DNA of 64,000 nucleotides from Rhizobium tropici CIAT 899. GTDB lineage: Bacteria; Pseudomonadota; Alphaproteobacteria; Rhizobiales; Rhizobiaceae. The position numbers and the translations under genes are program-made. Shown here piece by piece: positions 54,581 through 63,366 of the stretch (positions are counted from its first letter, which is position 1; each line of letters begins with the position of its first letter). Under the pieces are notes generated by a model. That model was not told the origin of the DNA and made no database searches. It saw only the letters and a list, made by a program, of their open reading frames with translations. The DNA lies in the NCBI RefSeq assembly GCF_000330885.1, contig NC_020061.1, positions 1-64,000 on the forward strand, given 5' to 3'.

Positions 54581-54609
54581 ACATCAGAGCTCACGTGCTA
54601 CCAGAAAAT

Positions 54610-55557
54610 TCAATCCGGTAGCCACGCGCAATCAATCCAGTGCCGTTCATACCGTTTCGCGAATTCTGTCATCTCCCGGACATTCGCTTGAGGGGTTTGG
54701 CAGGCGCGGGCGCAGGTGGTGACCACATCCCGGTAAAAAGTAGGGGAGACCGGCCGAATGCCCTCGTAGTTCATGATCAGGTCGGGAAGGCGCTCCGCGA
54801 TTGCCTCGCCACGGCGCGCCATGACAACGGTCGGCGGCGTTCCATATGCATTGATCAAGACGTATCGCCAGCTCGGATCTGCCTCTCCCTGCGCGGGAAC
54901 GAGTTCACAAGGACAAGCATCACCAGCGCCGGAAATCTCCTGATAGATCGCGTCGAGCGCCTGTGCTTTTCTGGCGATCAGGACGTAAGGTCCCGAAGGA
55001 GTGTAGCCGCCCATCCGCTCGTCATACGCGACGCCCAACAGGCGTGAAAGGTCGTAGCGGGCCGTTCTGTCCAGGGAGGAGCGTTCCGAGAGAAACCATT
55101 GGAGTTGTCGCAGGGTAACGCCGACCGTAGCCGCAATCTCTTTCGGCGGATTGGGCCAGCAGGCGACCAGATTTTTGGCGATTTCCGCCGTATTGTCGTG
55201 CTCTTCATAAGCTGGAAACTCGTCATCATCGTCCATGTCGCCTAATGGCTCCTCTCCCGAAAGCAGCCAGGTTCTGCCGCATAAGTTGTCATGGTGAAAA
55301 TAACGCGGCCGATCGGGCGGCAGCGAGATCTCCCAGGATGACAGCCATGGACCGACTTCCCAATCGACGTCTTCGAGGGGAATGGATGGCGGGGTGCGCA
55401 TTGGCAACTCCAGCCACCGCTCGATGTTCTCGAGTTTTCGGTTGCTGAGCCTGCGAGGACCCCGGCCGGCCCTCCAGTCGTGATCCTTATGTGCATCGCG
55501 GCAAAGGGCCTCGACGGACGCGGCCAGAGACGGATCAACCGGGTCGTGCTTCTTCAA
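54610..55557 (-). CDS. Hypothetical protein (315 aa, TTG start)
   Basis: An acidic, tryptophan-rich soluble protein (LEDVDWEVGPWLSSWEISLP, EEPLGDMDDDDEFPAYEEHD) with a possible helix-turn-helix in the middle (PPKEIAATVGVTLRQLQWFL). No known family is recognised. Its start codon is TTG, and the IS630 element begins four bases upstream. With the element removed, TTGA there would be the stop of a preceding gene overlapping this start, so the two were translationally coupled and the insertion has separated them. Expression may now depend on the IS or on a weak internal promoter. Confidence 0.55.
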   Translation of the reverse strand: MKKHDPVDPSLAASVEALCRDAHKDHDWRAGRGPRRLSNRKLENIERWLELPMRTPPSIPLEDVDWEVGPWLSSWEISLPPDRPRYFHHDNLCGRTWLLSGEEPLGDMDDDDEFPAYEEHDNTAEIAKNLVACWPNPPKEIAATVGVTLRQLQWFLSERSSLDRTARYDLSRLLGVAYDERMGGYTPSGPYVLIARKAQALDAIYQEISGAGDACPCELVPAQGEADPSWRYVLINAYGTPPTVVMARRGEAIAERLPDLIMNYEGIRPVSPTFYRDVVTTCARACQTPQANVREMTEFAKRYERHWIDCAWLPD

Positions 55558-55574
55558 GTACCCCTCCGCAGAGA

Positions 55575-56690
55575 TTATGACTCTTTGACTGGATAGGCCT
55601 TGTGGAGTTTTTCACGGGCTTTTTCGGTGGTGAACATCCATTGGATTTGTGCCCTTTGCGCGTTTCTCTGCTGCTGCCAAGCATTGATCTCTGCAATCAT
55701 CCTGTGTTTGTCGTCGATCCTGCGGTCGAGGCATTGGCTTTTCAAAACGCCAATCTCGATCTCGACCATATTCAGCCAACTTGCGTGTTTCGGCGTGTGG
55801 TGGAATTCAAGCCGCTTGAGCACACGACGGGCTTCGGCGGCAGGAAACGCGTCGTATAGCGCGCCGGGTGAATGGGTAGAGAGATTGTCCATAACAACAC
55901 GAATGGTCTTTGCGTCAGCATAGTCAATGTCGACCAGTTCGCGCATGCACTCGGCGAAGTCCTTGTTGGTGCGCCGATCGGTGACCTTCACCCGCCGCCA
56001 TGGCTGATGCGCGTCCAAGAAAACGAAAAGATTGACGGTGCCATTGCGGCGATATTCACAATCGTAGCGCAAGGGCTGCATCGGCTTTGCAGAAATGGGG
56101 TCCCGCGCCTCGCCAATCAGTTGGACCGGGCTTTCGTCAAAGCAGACAACCGGCCTTTGCGGGTCTGGGGCTTCGGCATACAGGTCCAGGACGTCTTCCA
56201 TTCGGGCGACATATTCCCCGTCGACCTTGGGAATGCACCACATGTCTTTTCGCCATGGCTTGAGATGATTTTCACCAAGCCTTCGGCGCACGGTCTCGCA
56301 GGAGATCTGCGCGTGATCGGTCAGCTTGATCATCTCGTCAGCCAGAAGCTCAAGCGTCCAACGTGCCCGGCCGGGCGGCGGAGTTGAGCAAGCCGTCGCC
56401 ACCAGCAGTGCTTCCTCCTTGGCTGATAGTTTGCGGGCAACGCCGGGCCGTGGCTCCTCACTCAACGCGCCTTCGAGATTGGCCTCTACCAGGCGGCGCT
56501 TGGTGCGATAGATGGTCGATCCGCTGACATTCAAAGTCGCAGCGATGACCTCGTCGCTCACACCCTCATTCGCCGCCAACAGGATTTGTGCACGCTTGAG
56601 CCTGCGCGCCGAGTGACGGCCACCGCTCAAAAGAGCGTTCAGTTGCTCACGTTCAAGCTGGTTGAGTTCCACATGATATCTTATATTCAT
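55575..56690 (-). CDS. IS630-family transposase
   Basis: A 371-residue DDE transposase. The N-terminal helix-turn-helix region (SARRLKRAQILLAANEGVSD, then IAATLNVSGSTIYRTKRRLV) is followed by a catalytic core with VVCFDESPVQLIGEAR (Asp, Glu), KTIRVVMDNLSTHSPGALYD (second Asp) and PKHASWLNMVEIEIGVL (catalytic Glu). All three catalytic acids are present and the frame is undamaged. The start before NIRYHVELNQL was chosen because the 95 extra codons of the longest frame run into the divergent passenger gene. It probably can transpose. Confidence 0.9.
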   Translation of the reverse strand: MNIRYHVELNQLEREQLNALLSGGRHSARRLKRAQILLAANEGVSDEVIAATLNVSGSTIYRTKRRLVEANLEGALSEEPRPGVARKLSAKEEALLVATACSTPPPGRARWTLELLADEMIKLTDHAQISCETVRRRLGENHLKPWRKDMWCIPKVDGEYVARMEDVLDLYAEAPDPQRPVVCFDESPVQLIGEARDPISAKPMQPLRYDCEYRRNGTVNLFVFLDAHQPWRRVKVTDRRTNKDFAECMRELVDIDYADAKTIRVVMDNLSTHSPGALYDAFPAAEARRVLKRLEFHHTPKHASWLNMVEIEIGVLKSQCLDRRIDDKHRMIAEINAWQQQRNAQRAQIQWMFTTEKAREKLHKAYPVKES

Positions 56691-56729
56691 TTGAGCCTCC
56701 TGATGCGATGAAACACAGGTTAAACTCAA

Positions 56730-57002
56730 ATGAATCAAACGTTTGGCAAAGAGCCTCCTGCCGGAGCGCCACAGTTCACGCAGCTGCAGGGCCAATACCT
56801 GGCCTTCATTTATGCCTACACCAGGATCTTCAAACGCTCCCCGGCAGAAGCGGACATGCGTCGCCACTTTGAGGTGACCGCACCGTCTGTACACCAGATG
56901 GTGATAACCCTGGAAAAGGCCGGTCTCATTCAACGCCAGCCTGGAGAAGCGCGAAGCATTCAATTGCTCGTACAACCCGAAGCGCTGCCAATCTTGCGAT
57001 AG
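56730..57002 (+). CDS. Winged-helix DNA-binding protein carried inside the IS630 element
   Basis: A 90-residue protein: FTQLQGQYLAFIYAYTRIFK, then SPAEADMRRHFEVTAPSVHQ and LEKAGLIQRQPGEARSIQLL. This is a LexA/MarR-type winged helix (LexA N-terminal DNA-binding domain style: a first helix, SxAExDMxxxF, PSVHxM recognition helix, wing). It lies between the transposase start and the right inverted repeat, transcribed divergently, so it belongs to the element. It could repress the transposase promoter in the 39-base gap between the two starts. No autoprotease domain is present. Confidence 0.75.
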   Translation: MNQTFGKEPPAGAPQFTQLQGQYLAFIYAYTRIFKRSPAEADMRRHFEVTAPSVHQMVITLEKAGLIQRQPGEARSIQLLVQPEALPILR

Positions 57003-57031
57003 CTCAACCCGTCAGAATCTCTGCGGAACGG

Positions 57032-57236
57032 TACTAGAAGCATCCTGGGCCGAGCGCAACGATGCGGGTACCGTTTTGTCCGTGGTGTCGGCAACCTCAA
57101 GTCGGATTCCGATTTTAGTGAGATCCGCCGCCAGCGATGGATCGGCCTGCATAAGATAGATGGTGTAACGGGCGGATCCCAGCCAGGCGAGTTTGAAGGC
57201 TTGGTGGTCGTCCCTCACAATGATGGTGTCGCGGAG
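57032..57236 (-). pseudogene. C-terminal fragment of an unknown gene cut by IS110 and IS630
   Basis: About 67 codons on the minus strand read DDHQAFKLAWLGSARYTIYL, MQADPSLAADLTKIGIRLEV and ADTTDKTVPASLRSAQDASS. The N-terminal part is missing because the frame enters the IS110 end. With IS630 removed the frame would stop at a TGA that overlaps the TTG start of the 315-residue gene. The family is not recognised. It was the upstream partner of that gene. Confidence 0.5.
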
Positions 57237-57276
57237 TCAGGAGTGGCCTGCTCCATAGCATCACGGAGAGACGACC

Positions 57277-58314
57277 ATGAAGCAGTATGCCGGAATCGAT
57301 GTCTCGTTGGAATACTCGAGTGTGTGCGTGGTGGATGCGGATGGCCGCATCGTGCGCGAGGCAAAGGTCCACAGTGAACCCGATGCGCTGATCGCCTGGT
57401 TTGGCGAGCAGGGCGCGGCGATGGAACGAATTGGTCTTGAGGCTGGCCCCTTGTCGCAATGGCTTTACGCGGAAATGGCGAAGGCGGATCTGGCGGTCGA
57501 ACTGATCGAGACGCGCCACGTGCGGGCGGCCTTCAAGACGATGCCCGTGAAGACCGACAAGAAGGACGCACGGGGTATTGCGCAGTTAATGCGGCTTGGC
57601 TGGTTCAGGCCGGTCCACTGCAAATCTCTTCCGGCCCAGGAGGTGCGAGCGCTGCTGACCGCACGCAAGCTCATCCAGGGAAAACTTCACGACATCGAGA
57701 TGAGCCTCCGGGGCATTCTGCGCGGTTTCGGCCTCAAGGTAGGGCCGACCACGCGGCGCACCTATGCGGCACGGATCCGCGAGCTGATTGAAGGTCATCC
57801 GACCTTGGAGGCGATCACCGTTTCACTGTTGAAGGTGCGCGACGCGCTTATGGACGAATTTGCAGGTTTTGAACGAAAGCTGCGTGTCATGGCCCGTCAG
57901 GACGATAATGCACGTCGGCTGATGACGACGCCCGGCGTTGGCGTGCTGGTGGCGCTGACATTCGTGTCGGCTGTTGACGCGCCTGAGCGCTTCCGATCAT
58001 CACGAGCGGTGGGGCCGCATTTCGGATTGACGCCCAAGAAGTATCAATCGGGCGAAACCGATTATAGCGGCCGCATCTCGAAGATCGGTGATGCGGGCGT
58101 ACGAACCGCGCTCTACGAGGCGGCCAATGTCATCCTGACGCGCCCCGTGAAGGGTTCGGATCTCAAAAGCTGGGCGCTGGCGGTTGCAAGACGTGCGGGA
58201 CCCAGAAAGGCGCGTGTTGCGCTGGCCCGTAAGCTGGCGGTGGTGTTGCACCACATGCTCAGGGATAAAACCAACTTCATTCCCCACAAGGCGGCGTCAG
58301 CCATGACCGCCTGA
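57277..58314 (+). CDS. IS110-family transposase (DEDD recombinase)
   Basis: This 345-residue protein has an N-terminal RuvC-like DEDD domain: YAGIDVSLEYSSVCVVDADG (Asp), IGLEAGPLSQWLYAEM (Glu), and KTDKKDARGIAQLMRLGWFR (two Asp). The C-terminal Tnp domain shows TTPGVGVLVALTFVSAVDAP, SSRAVGPHFGLTPKKYQSGE and SKIGDAGVRTALYEAANVIL, which carries the catalytic Ser region. All four acids are present. Such recombinases are guided by an RNA transcribed from the element's own non-coding end. A GGAGAG site precedes the ATG. It appears intact. Confidence 0.9.
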   Translation: MKQYAGIDVSLEYSSVCVVDADGRIVREAKVHSEPDALIAWFGEQGAAMERIGLEAGPLSQWLYAEMAKADLAVELIETRHVRAAFKTMPVKTDKKDARGIAQLMRLGWFRPVHCKSLPAQEVRALLTARKLIQGKLHDIEMSLRGILRGFGLKVGPTTRRTYAARIRELIEGHPTLEAITVSLLKVRDALMDEFAGFERKLRVMARQDDNARRLMTTPGVGVLVALTFVSAVDAPERFRSSRAVGPHFGLTPKKYQSGETDYSGRISKIGDAGVRTALYEAANVILTRPVKGSDLKSWALAVARRAGPRKARVALARKLAVVLHHMLRDKTNFIPHKAASAMTA

Positions 58315-58560
58315 GCAGGAAGCGAGACAACAAGACAAGGTTTCGGGCGGGCACCACCATCAGCCCACCGGAGCAAGGTCCCTTCGCCGGGACGATGGAG
58401 CGGATAGGCCGATGAACCGCAAGCAGCACTGAGGTGACTGCGCGTCCTTAGATTGGCCAGCCGGTCCTCAGCAGACCCCATAAAGCAGCGACCCCGGCGT
58501 CGACTGCGGACAGAAGCAAGCACTCGGCGAGGGATTAAGCTCAAAAGGGATTGACTCGGG
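58315..58560 (+). ncRNA. Candidate bridge RNA region of the IS110-family element
   Basis: The non-coding tail after the transposase is GC-rich and has several self-complementary stretches (for example GACCCCATAAAGCAG flanked by GGTCC/GGCC segments). In IS1111-type members of this family the bridge RNA is encoded downstream of the transposase gene. The assignment is by position and family knowledge; the loops that would pair with target and donor were not worked out. Confidence 0.4.
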
Positions 58561-58882
58561 ACAGCCCGTTACAGAAGCGGTTCACACGGAGAATGTCTGG
58601 CAAGCCACGCGATCCCTGCGCGCTTCCCCATGCCGTCAGCAACACTTCGCGAAATGTTCTGCGATGGGTAACGGTAGAGAATGTCAGCCAGCGGATTGGC
58701 AGGCGGGCGACAGCAACGCCATAAAGCAAAATCGGACTCAGTCCATATTGCTTAGCGTCCGCGAGCTTAATGGGATCACGCGCAGCCACAATGCCATGCT
58801 GAGGGTGGTGGAACAGAAACTTGGCAGTTGAGACGCAAAAGTGATGTTCGCGGTTTGGCTGTTGCGCCTGATTGTCCATGGG
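58541..58882 (-). CDS. Hypothetical protein (113 aa), possibly truncated
   Basis: From an internal ATG the frame reads DNQAQQPNREHHFCVSTAKF, HHPQHGIVAARDPIKLADAK, GLSPILLYGVAVARLPIRWL and then a tail that reaches the IS110 end. A hydrophobic stretch (LSPILLYGVAVARL) is present. No family is recognised. Its C-terminal residues may be read from IS sequence, which would make it another gene broken by IS110. Confidence that it is expressed is low. Confidence 0.3.
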   Translation of the reverse strand, partial: PMDNQAQQPNREHHFCVSTAKFLFHHPQHGIVAARDPIKLADAKQYGLSPILLYGVAVARLPIRWLTFSTVTHRRTFREVLLTAWGSAQGSRGLPDILRVNRFCNGLSRVNPF

Positions 58883-59130
58883 TGCTCTCAAAATACTGAA
58901 ACCAATATAGACCATGGTACAATTTCGGCGCAAAGGTCCAAAGAATTTCCCTGCTTTGAACAGCGCTTGTTTGCAATACCTTGGCAGCACGCCCCGAGCA
59001 AAATACACCGGATCGGGGTTGCCGTCGCTTGCGCTGACGCTTTGCATATTGTGCACGCATTCCCGTCTGAACCGAGCGCAGCCGTCTGGCTGCACTGATA
59101 TTTTTTTACGATCTTTACGGTCGGCGTAGG

Positions 59131-60073
59131 CTCTGAGAGTCGGATTCGAAAAGCGTTCAACGATATCCATACCTTGCTAGCCGTCTGGTGATGAGACGAA
59201 TGTGGGCGATCATGATCCACGCTTCGGCTGATGCGATCGAGCGTTCGACGTCTTTGGCCAATCTGCGGCATCTGCCAAGCCAGGCGAAGGTCCGTTCGAC
59301 CACCCATCGACGCGGCAGAACCTCGAAGCCTTTCGCCTTGTCTGAGCGCTTGATGATCTCGATCGTCCAGCGCCCGATCTTTTTCAGTCGCCGCTTCAAC
59401 TTATCGCCCGCATAGCCACCATCGGCGAAGACATGCAGTAACCATGGCCACCTGTGGCGGATGGATTTCAGGAGATCGGGAGCACCGTCGCGATCCTGGA
59501 TGTCGGCGCTGTGCACCATGAGACCGACCATCAGGCCGAGCGTATCGACGATGATATGGCGCTTGCGGCCTTTGGTCTTCTTGCCCGCGTCATAGCCCCG
59601 GATGCCGCCGCTTTCGGTGGTTTTGACGCTCTGGCTATCGATCACACCGGCCGTCGGGCTTGCCTCCTTGCCCTCAACTCGCGCGTTTCCATCACGAGAC
59701 GATGGTTGATGCGTGGCCAAAGTCCCAACGCTCTCCATTCATAGAAATAGCGCTGGACGGTCGAGCAGGGTGGAAAATCCTTCGGCAGCATCCGCCATTG
59801 GCAACCAGTTGTGGCGATGTAAAGCAGGGCATTCACCACCTCTCGCAAATCCGTGGTCCGCGGGCGGCCCAAGCGGCGCGGCATTGGCAGGAAAGGCTGA
59901 ACCAGACCCCATTCCCGATCCGTCATATCGCTTGCGTAGCGTGCCGTTCGCCGGGCATATTGCCGGCGGGTGATTTTGGTCCAGGCCATCGTGTTCTCCA
60001 TCGAATCTCGCAAATCCGAAGGAATCATAACCTGCTGAAATCACCCACCTCTTTTTGAGGCAGCCTCTGAGAG
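59131..60073 (-). mobile_element. IS5-family (IS427-like) element
   Basis: The element holds a transposase in two overlapping frames. The right end carries the typical IS427 sequence (complement of CACCCACCTC-TTTTTGAGGCAG, ending near 60065). The word CTCTGAGAG occurs at both ends (59131-59139 and 60065-60073), which may be a target duplication or part of the ends. The left inverted repeat is poorly matched, so boundaries are approximate. Confidence 0.65.
59157..59989 (-). CDS. IS5-family transposase, two overlapping frames
   Basis: The first frame (117 codons from MAWTKITRRQ) encodes SDMTDREWGLVQPFLPMPRR and TTDLREVVNALLYIATTGCQ, then NHRLVMETR. The second, shifted by -1, gives ARVEGKEASPTAGVIDSQSV (catalytic Asp), GRKRHIIVDTLGLMVGLMVH, VFADGGYAGDKLKRRLKK (second Asp) and PRRWVVERTFAWLGRCRRLA (Glu). 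IS427 members often produce the full enzyme by -1 frameshifting in this very region, so two frames do not prove inactivation. No clear slippery heptamer was identified. Confidence 0.8.
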
Positions 60074-60289
60074 ATCGCCGATGCAGCCGTGAATGAACTG
60101 CGCGTGTCTGAGCAGGCGTCGTTGCATTGAGGTCTCACCATATTGCGAAAATTCGGCAGACCGGCCAATTCGTCTTCTTTGATAACGATGTTCGATTAAT
60201 GTCGCTCGGGAGACGTGACGGCCAGTGCATCATTCGGTACGGTGTCCGGCATCTTGATCGTCAGGCACAGGTTTATGGAGATCCATGCC

Positions 60290-60466
60290 ATGCAAAGTTA
60301 CTCGCTAGTTGAAGATGAAGATCATACCTACGCCGTCGTCGACGCTCGTTCCTTCGAAACAGTTGTGCGATCCGGTATCATACTTGAGCATCTGTCTCCG
60401 CAAGTAGCTGAAGGAATCATCCCGGTGCTTGAGGCGCTGGATCGCCACAGGGAAATGCCCAAGTGA
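60290..60466 (+). CDS. Small hypothetical protein (58 aa)
   Basis: A short soluble protein: MQSYSLVEDEDHTYAVVDAR, then FETVVRSGIILEHLSPQVAE and a helix ending in RHREMPK. GGAG lies nine bases before the ATG. It is not recognised; the acidic N-terminus and helical body would fit a small regulator or antitoxin but no partner is adjacent. An in-frame ATG 15 bases upstream is an alternative start. The following 390 bases up to the cold-shock-like gene hold nothing supportable. Confidence 0.4.
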   Translation: MQSYSLVEDEDHTYAVVDARSFETVVRSGIILEHLSPQVAEGIIPVLEALDRHREMPK

Positions 60467-60861
60467 TCCACAGGGCAGGGCCGATCGGGCTTTGTTTTCC
60501 ACCGCAATTGGCGAGACAATGGCGAGTCGTGGATATCCATCGCCAGATCTCGGTATATTCGAGGCCCATGGTGTTTGTCCTAGGGATGAGCACGGACAAG
60601 CATTATAGCAGGGCCGGCCAAGAGCGTCAGACCAATCAAGAGCGAAACAACGAACTTCAATATCTTGATACGCCGTGTTCTGGCGCCGTTCCAATCATAT
60701 GCCACGTAGAACCTCGCGCGCGAAACAAAAAGGTCTGGGCTACAGATAATGGTTGCAAGCGGGACCGGCCAAGAGAAATCGACTTGGCCTTTCGTTGTAA
60801 GGCCAAGCGAAAAGACAAGGCAACGCCCGAATTTAAAGGCCGGAAAACAACCGAGCCAGCT

Positions 60862-61160
60862 TCAGGCTTGCCGTAATCCCCATTCCCTTTCGAATTCGTC
60901 CGTAAAATCGTTCGGCGGCTCCTTCATCGTTCGGGCGGGGGACTTTGGATCAGCGCTGATAGTCACTGGCGAGAGCTCTTTTGCCGACCTTTTGCCGTCT
61001 TCAATCTCAAGAGTATAGGAAATGGGTACGCCTGGAGTCAGATGAGGCAGCTTCGCCTTTATAGCTTCACTGAGATGCACGAAAATATCCGGGCCACCAT
61101 CGTCAGTTTTATAAAGCCGTACTTCTTGTTCGCGTCAAACCATTTGACTTTCCTTGCCAT
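60862..61160 (-). pseudogene. Cold-shock-domain protein, frameshifted
   Basis: The minus strand starts MARKVKWFDANKKYGFIK, the first two strands and RNP1 of a cold-shock domain. After a one-base shift in a run of A it continues TDDGGPDIFVHLSEAIKAKL (RNP2 is DIFVHLS), then TPGVPISYTLEIEDGKRSAK and a 30-residue acidic tail. The join falls at about 61106-61110 in ATAAAAC. With one extra A the product would have about 99 residues, longer than CspA because of the tail. It is either a recent frameshift or a homopolymer error. Confidence 0.7.
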
Positions 61161-61209
61161 AACCTTCCCCATGTTGGCTTTATTGGTTGGAGTGCGAGCG
61201 CTATCGCAG

Positions 61210-61527
61210 CTAACCTCTTGAAGCAATTCTTCGGGCATCGAGGTTGCTCGCGGCGTTCAGGCGATACTGTATGTCTTTTCCCGCCTTGAAAAAGGGAACC
61301 CACTTCTCCTCGACGAATATCGATGTGTTCGTCTTTGGGTTTCTGCCTGATTTCGACAAGCGATGGCGGACACTGAACGCGCCGAACCCTCTTAGCTCAA
61401 CCCTGTCGCCACGCATCAGCGCTTCAGCCATTTCCTCGAGGATCGCATCAACGATCCTTTCCGCATCCTTCAAATGCAGAAAGGGTCTGCGATGAGCGAC
61501 AATTTCGATAAGTTCGGATTTGATCAT
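61210..61527 (-). CDS. Integration host factor beta-like subunit
   Basis: A 105-residue HU/IHF protein: [60 protein letters not shown], then [20 protein letters not shown] and [10 protein letters not shown]. The RNPKT tip of the DNA-intercalating arm with its proline is conserved, and the length matches IhfB plus a short tail. The sequence departs from chromosomal IhfB ([16 protein letters not shown]), so it is probably a second, accessory copy. IHF-like proteins on plasmids can bend DNA for recombination, replication or transcription. It is transcribed towards the cold-shock-like gene. Confidence 0.87.
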   Translation of the reverse strand: MIKSELIEIVAHRRPFLHLKDAERIVDAILEEMAEALMRGDRVELRGFGAFSVRHRLSKSGRNPKTNTSIFVEEKWVPFFKAGKDIQYRLNAASNLDARRIASRG

Positions 61528-62008
61528 GTTCCAATCTCATGTACGGAAAACTTGACGTTCGTTAAAACAGGCAACCTAGCCGGTACCGGGCGGAACTGCG
61601 AAGCGGCACGGCACTTTGTCGAAAGTCCCTCTTGCGTGAGAATTTTGCAAGAGACGAAGCACCGTCATGGGCAGATATGCTTACTTGCTGCGAGCCTTGC
61701 AGGCGGATTTTCCCTACTGTGGCTATCGAGCGAGTGTGGGCAGACATCAGCCTGCACGTAGGCCCAGCCGTCCTCGCCAGAGCTTCCAGATGACCCACGA
61801 TATGCACGCAGTCAGAAATGATGTGAACATATTAGCCTGACTGTCGTGACGAGTGCGCGGCGGAAGAAGCGCCATCGGTCATCGCGCTGAACATGTGGGC
61901 TGCGAGTGCCGTTGTACTGGAGTTTATCGCCCGTGCTTTTCCATTCCGTCATGATGGGACGGCAGCCATAGCAAGGAGTGTTTTCATGCTCGTGCGGCGA
62001 GGACCGCT
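61528..62008. other. No gene recognised
   Basis: The 481 bases between the IHF-like gene and the IS256 element contain only short frames without family features. The last eight bases are the left copy of the IS256 target duplication. Confidence 0.35.
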
Positions 62009-63366
62009 GATCATGTCCCAGGACGTGGTGTAGCTTAGACGACCACGGCTCATCCCAGAGGGTCGGATGAGTATCAGCTTGCTGCTGGCAGGCTGATGAG
62101 CGGATCATCGCTCATTGTGGCGATTGTCTCAAGTGTCATGTAGCGGGATCGCTGGACGGCCCATTCATCGTTCTGTTCGAGCAGCAGCGCACCGACCAGG
62201 CGCACGATGGCGTCGTCGTTGGGGAAAATGCCGACGACCTCTGTGCGCCGCTTGATCTCACCGTTCAATCGCTCAATGGGGTTGGTCGAGTGAAGTTTGG
62301 CCCAATGCTGCTTGGGAAAGGTCATGTAGGCGAGCACGTCTTGCTCGGCACTGTCCATGAGACTGGCGAGCTTCGGTACCTTTGGCCTGATCTGGTCGGC
62401 GACGTTGCGCCACTGAGTGCTTGCGGCCTCCGGCGTGTCCTGAGCGAAGGCCGTTGCAATGAACGCGGAGACAACCCGGCGTCCGCTCTTTCCAGCATGG
62501 GCCAAGGCATTGCGCATAAAGTGCACCCTGCAGCGCTGCCAGGTGGCGGAAAGCACTTTCGATACTGCGGCCTTGATGCCCTCATGGGCATCGGAGACGA
62601 CGAGCTTGACGCCGCGCAGCCCCCGCCTGATCAGCTTTCGAAGAAACTCGGTCCAGATCGCCTCGGCCTCGGACGTGCCGATCTCCATGCCGAGCACTTC
62701 GCGTCGGCCATCGGTGTTGACGCCGACGGCGATGATTACGGCGACGGAGACAATACGACCACCGCGCCGAACCTTGAGGTAGGTCGCATCGATCCACAGG
62801 TAGGGCCATTCTCCTTCGATGGGCCTGTCGAGGAAGGCCTTCACCTTCTCATCGATCTCCTCGCAGAGCCGGGACACCTGACTTTTGGAGATGCCCGACA
62901 TGCCCATGGCCTTGACGAGGTCATCAACAGAGCGGGTCGAAACACCCTGGATATAAGCCTCCTGGATGACCGCCGTCAGAGCCTTCTCGGCCATGCGGCG
63001 CGGCTCCAGGAAGCTCGGGAAGTAGCTGCCGGTGCGAAGCTTGGGAATGCGCAGCTCGACGGTGCCCGCCCGTGTCTCCCAATCCCGGTCGCGATAGCCG
63101 TTACGCTGGGCCAGCCGGAAGCCATTCTTCTCGCCATAGGCCGCGCCGGTCTTCGTGCCGACCTCCAGCGCCATCAGCTTCTCGGCAGCAAAGCCGATCA
63201 TCTCCCGCAGCAAATCGGCATCAGCGCTCTTCTCAACGAGTGAGCGCAGGTTCATCATGTCGTCGGTCATCGGTGGTGTCCCTCAGGTTGGCTCTAAGCA
63301 ACCCGACCCTACCGGAAATCACCGATGGCTATGAAATCAAGCTACACCACTCCATGGGACACGATC
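62009..63366 (-). mobile_element. IS256-family insertion sequence
   Basis: A 1,358-base element with 28-base imperfect inverted repeats (24 matches) at 62009-62036 (ending GTGGTGTAGCTT) and 63339-63366 (beginning AAGCTACACCAC). It is flanked by a perfect 8-base target duplication GGACCGCT at 62001-62008 and 63367-63374. It encodes one intact transposase, so the insertion is recent and the element probably active. Confidence 0.93.
62074..63270 (-). CDS. IS256-family (mutator-type) transposase
   Basis: This 398-residue transposase has [20 protein letters not shown], then [40 protein letters not shown], the catalytic [20 protein letters not shown] (first Asp), [16 protein letters not shown] (second Asp), [13 protein letters not shown], and [20 protein letters not shown] (Glu). 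The DDE triad and the C-terminal mutator signature are complete. The start gives the family length. A 317-codon frame on the opposite strand is a shadow of it. Confidence 0.94.
   Translation of the reverse strand: MTDDMMNLRSLVEKSADADLLREMIGFAAEKLMALEVGTKTGAAYGEKNGFRLAQRNGYRDRDWETRAGTVELRIPKLRTGSYFPSFLEPRRMAEKALTAVIQEAYIQGVSTRSVDDLVKAMGMSGISKSQVSRLCEEIDEKVKAFLDRPIEGEWPYLWIDATYLKVRRGGRIVSVAVIIAVGVNTDGRREVLGMEIGTSEAEAIWTEFLRKLIRRGLRGVKLVVSDAHEGIKAAVSKVLSATWQRCRVHFMRNALAHAGKSGRRVVSAFIATAFAQDTPEAASTQWRNVADQIRPKVPKLASLMDSAEQDVLAYMTFPKQHWAKLHSTNPIERLNGEIKRRTEVVGIFPNDDAIVRLVGALLLEQNDEWAVQRSRYMTLETIATMSDDPLISLPAAS

Larger units (their letters stand above)
55561..57031 (-). mobile_element. IS630-family element with a passenger gene
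   Basis: A 1,471-base element bounded by inverted repeats matching at 18 of 21 positions: 55561-55581 (beginning CCCCTCCGCAGAGATT) and 57011-57031 (ending AATCTCTGCGGAACGG). Both ends are flanked by TA (55559-55560 and 57032-57033), the IS630 target duplication. Inside are the transposase (leftward) and a divergent winged-helix gene. The element sits precisely at a stop/start overlap between two host genes. Confidence 0.9.
57237..58560 (+). mobile_element. IS110-family element (ends approximate)
   Basis: The element contains one transposase gene with a short upstream and a long (about 245 bases) downstream non-coding part, the layout of the IS1111 subgroup. IS110 elements lack the usual terminal repeats, so the ends given are inferred: on the left from the loss of the interrupted minus-strand frame, on the right from the next unrelated sequence. 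Confidence 0.6.

Noticed and set aside
62290..63243. 317-codon plus-strand frame
   Set aside because: It is the exact antisense of the IS256 transposase, with no ribosome binding site or family features.
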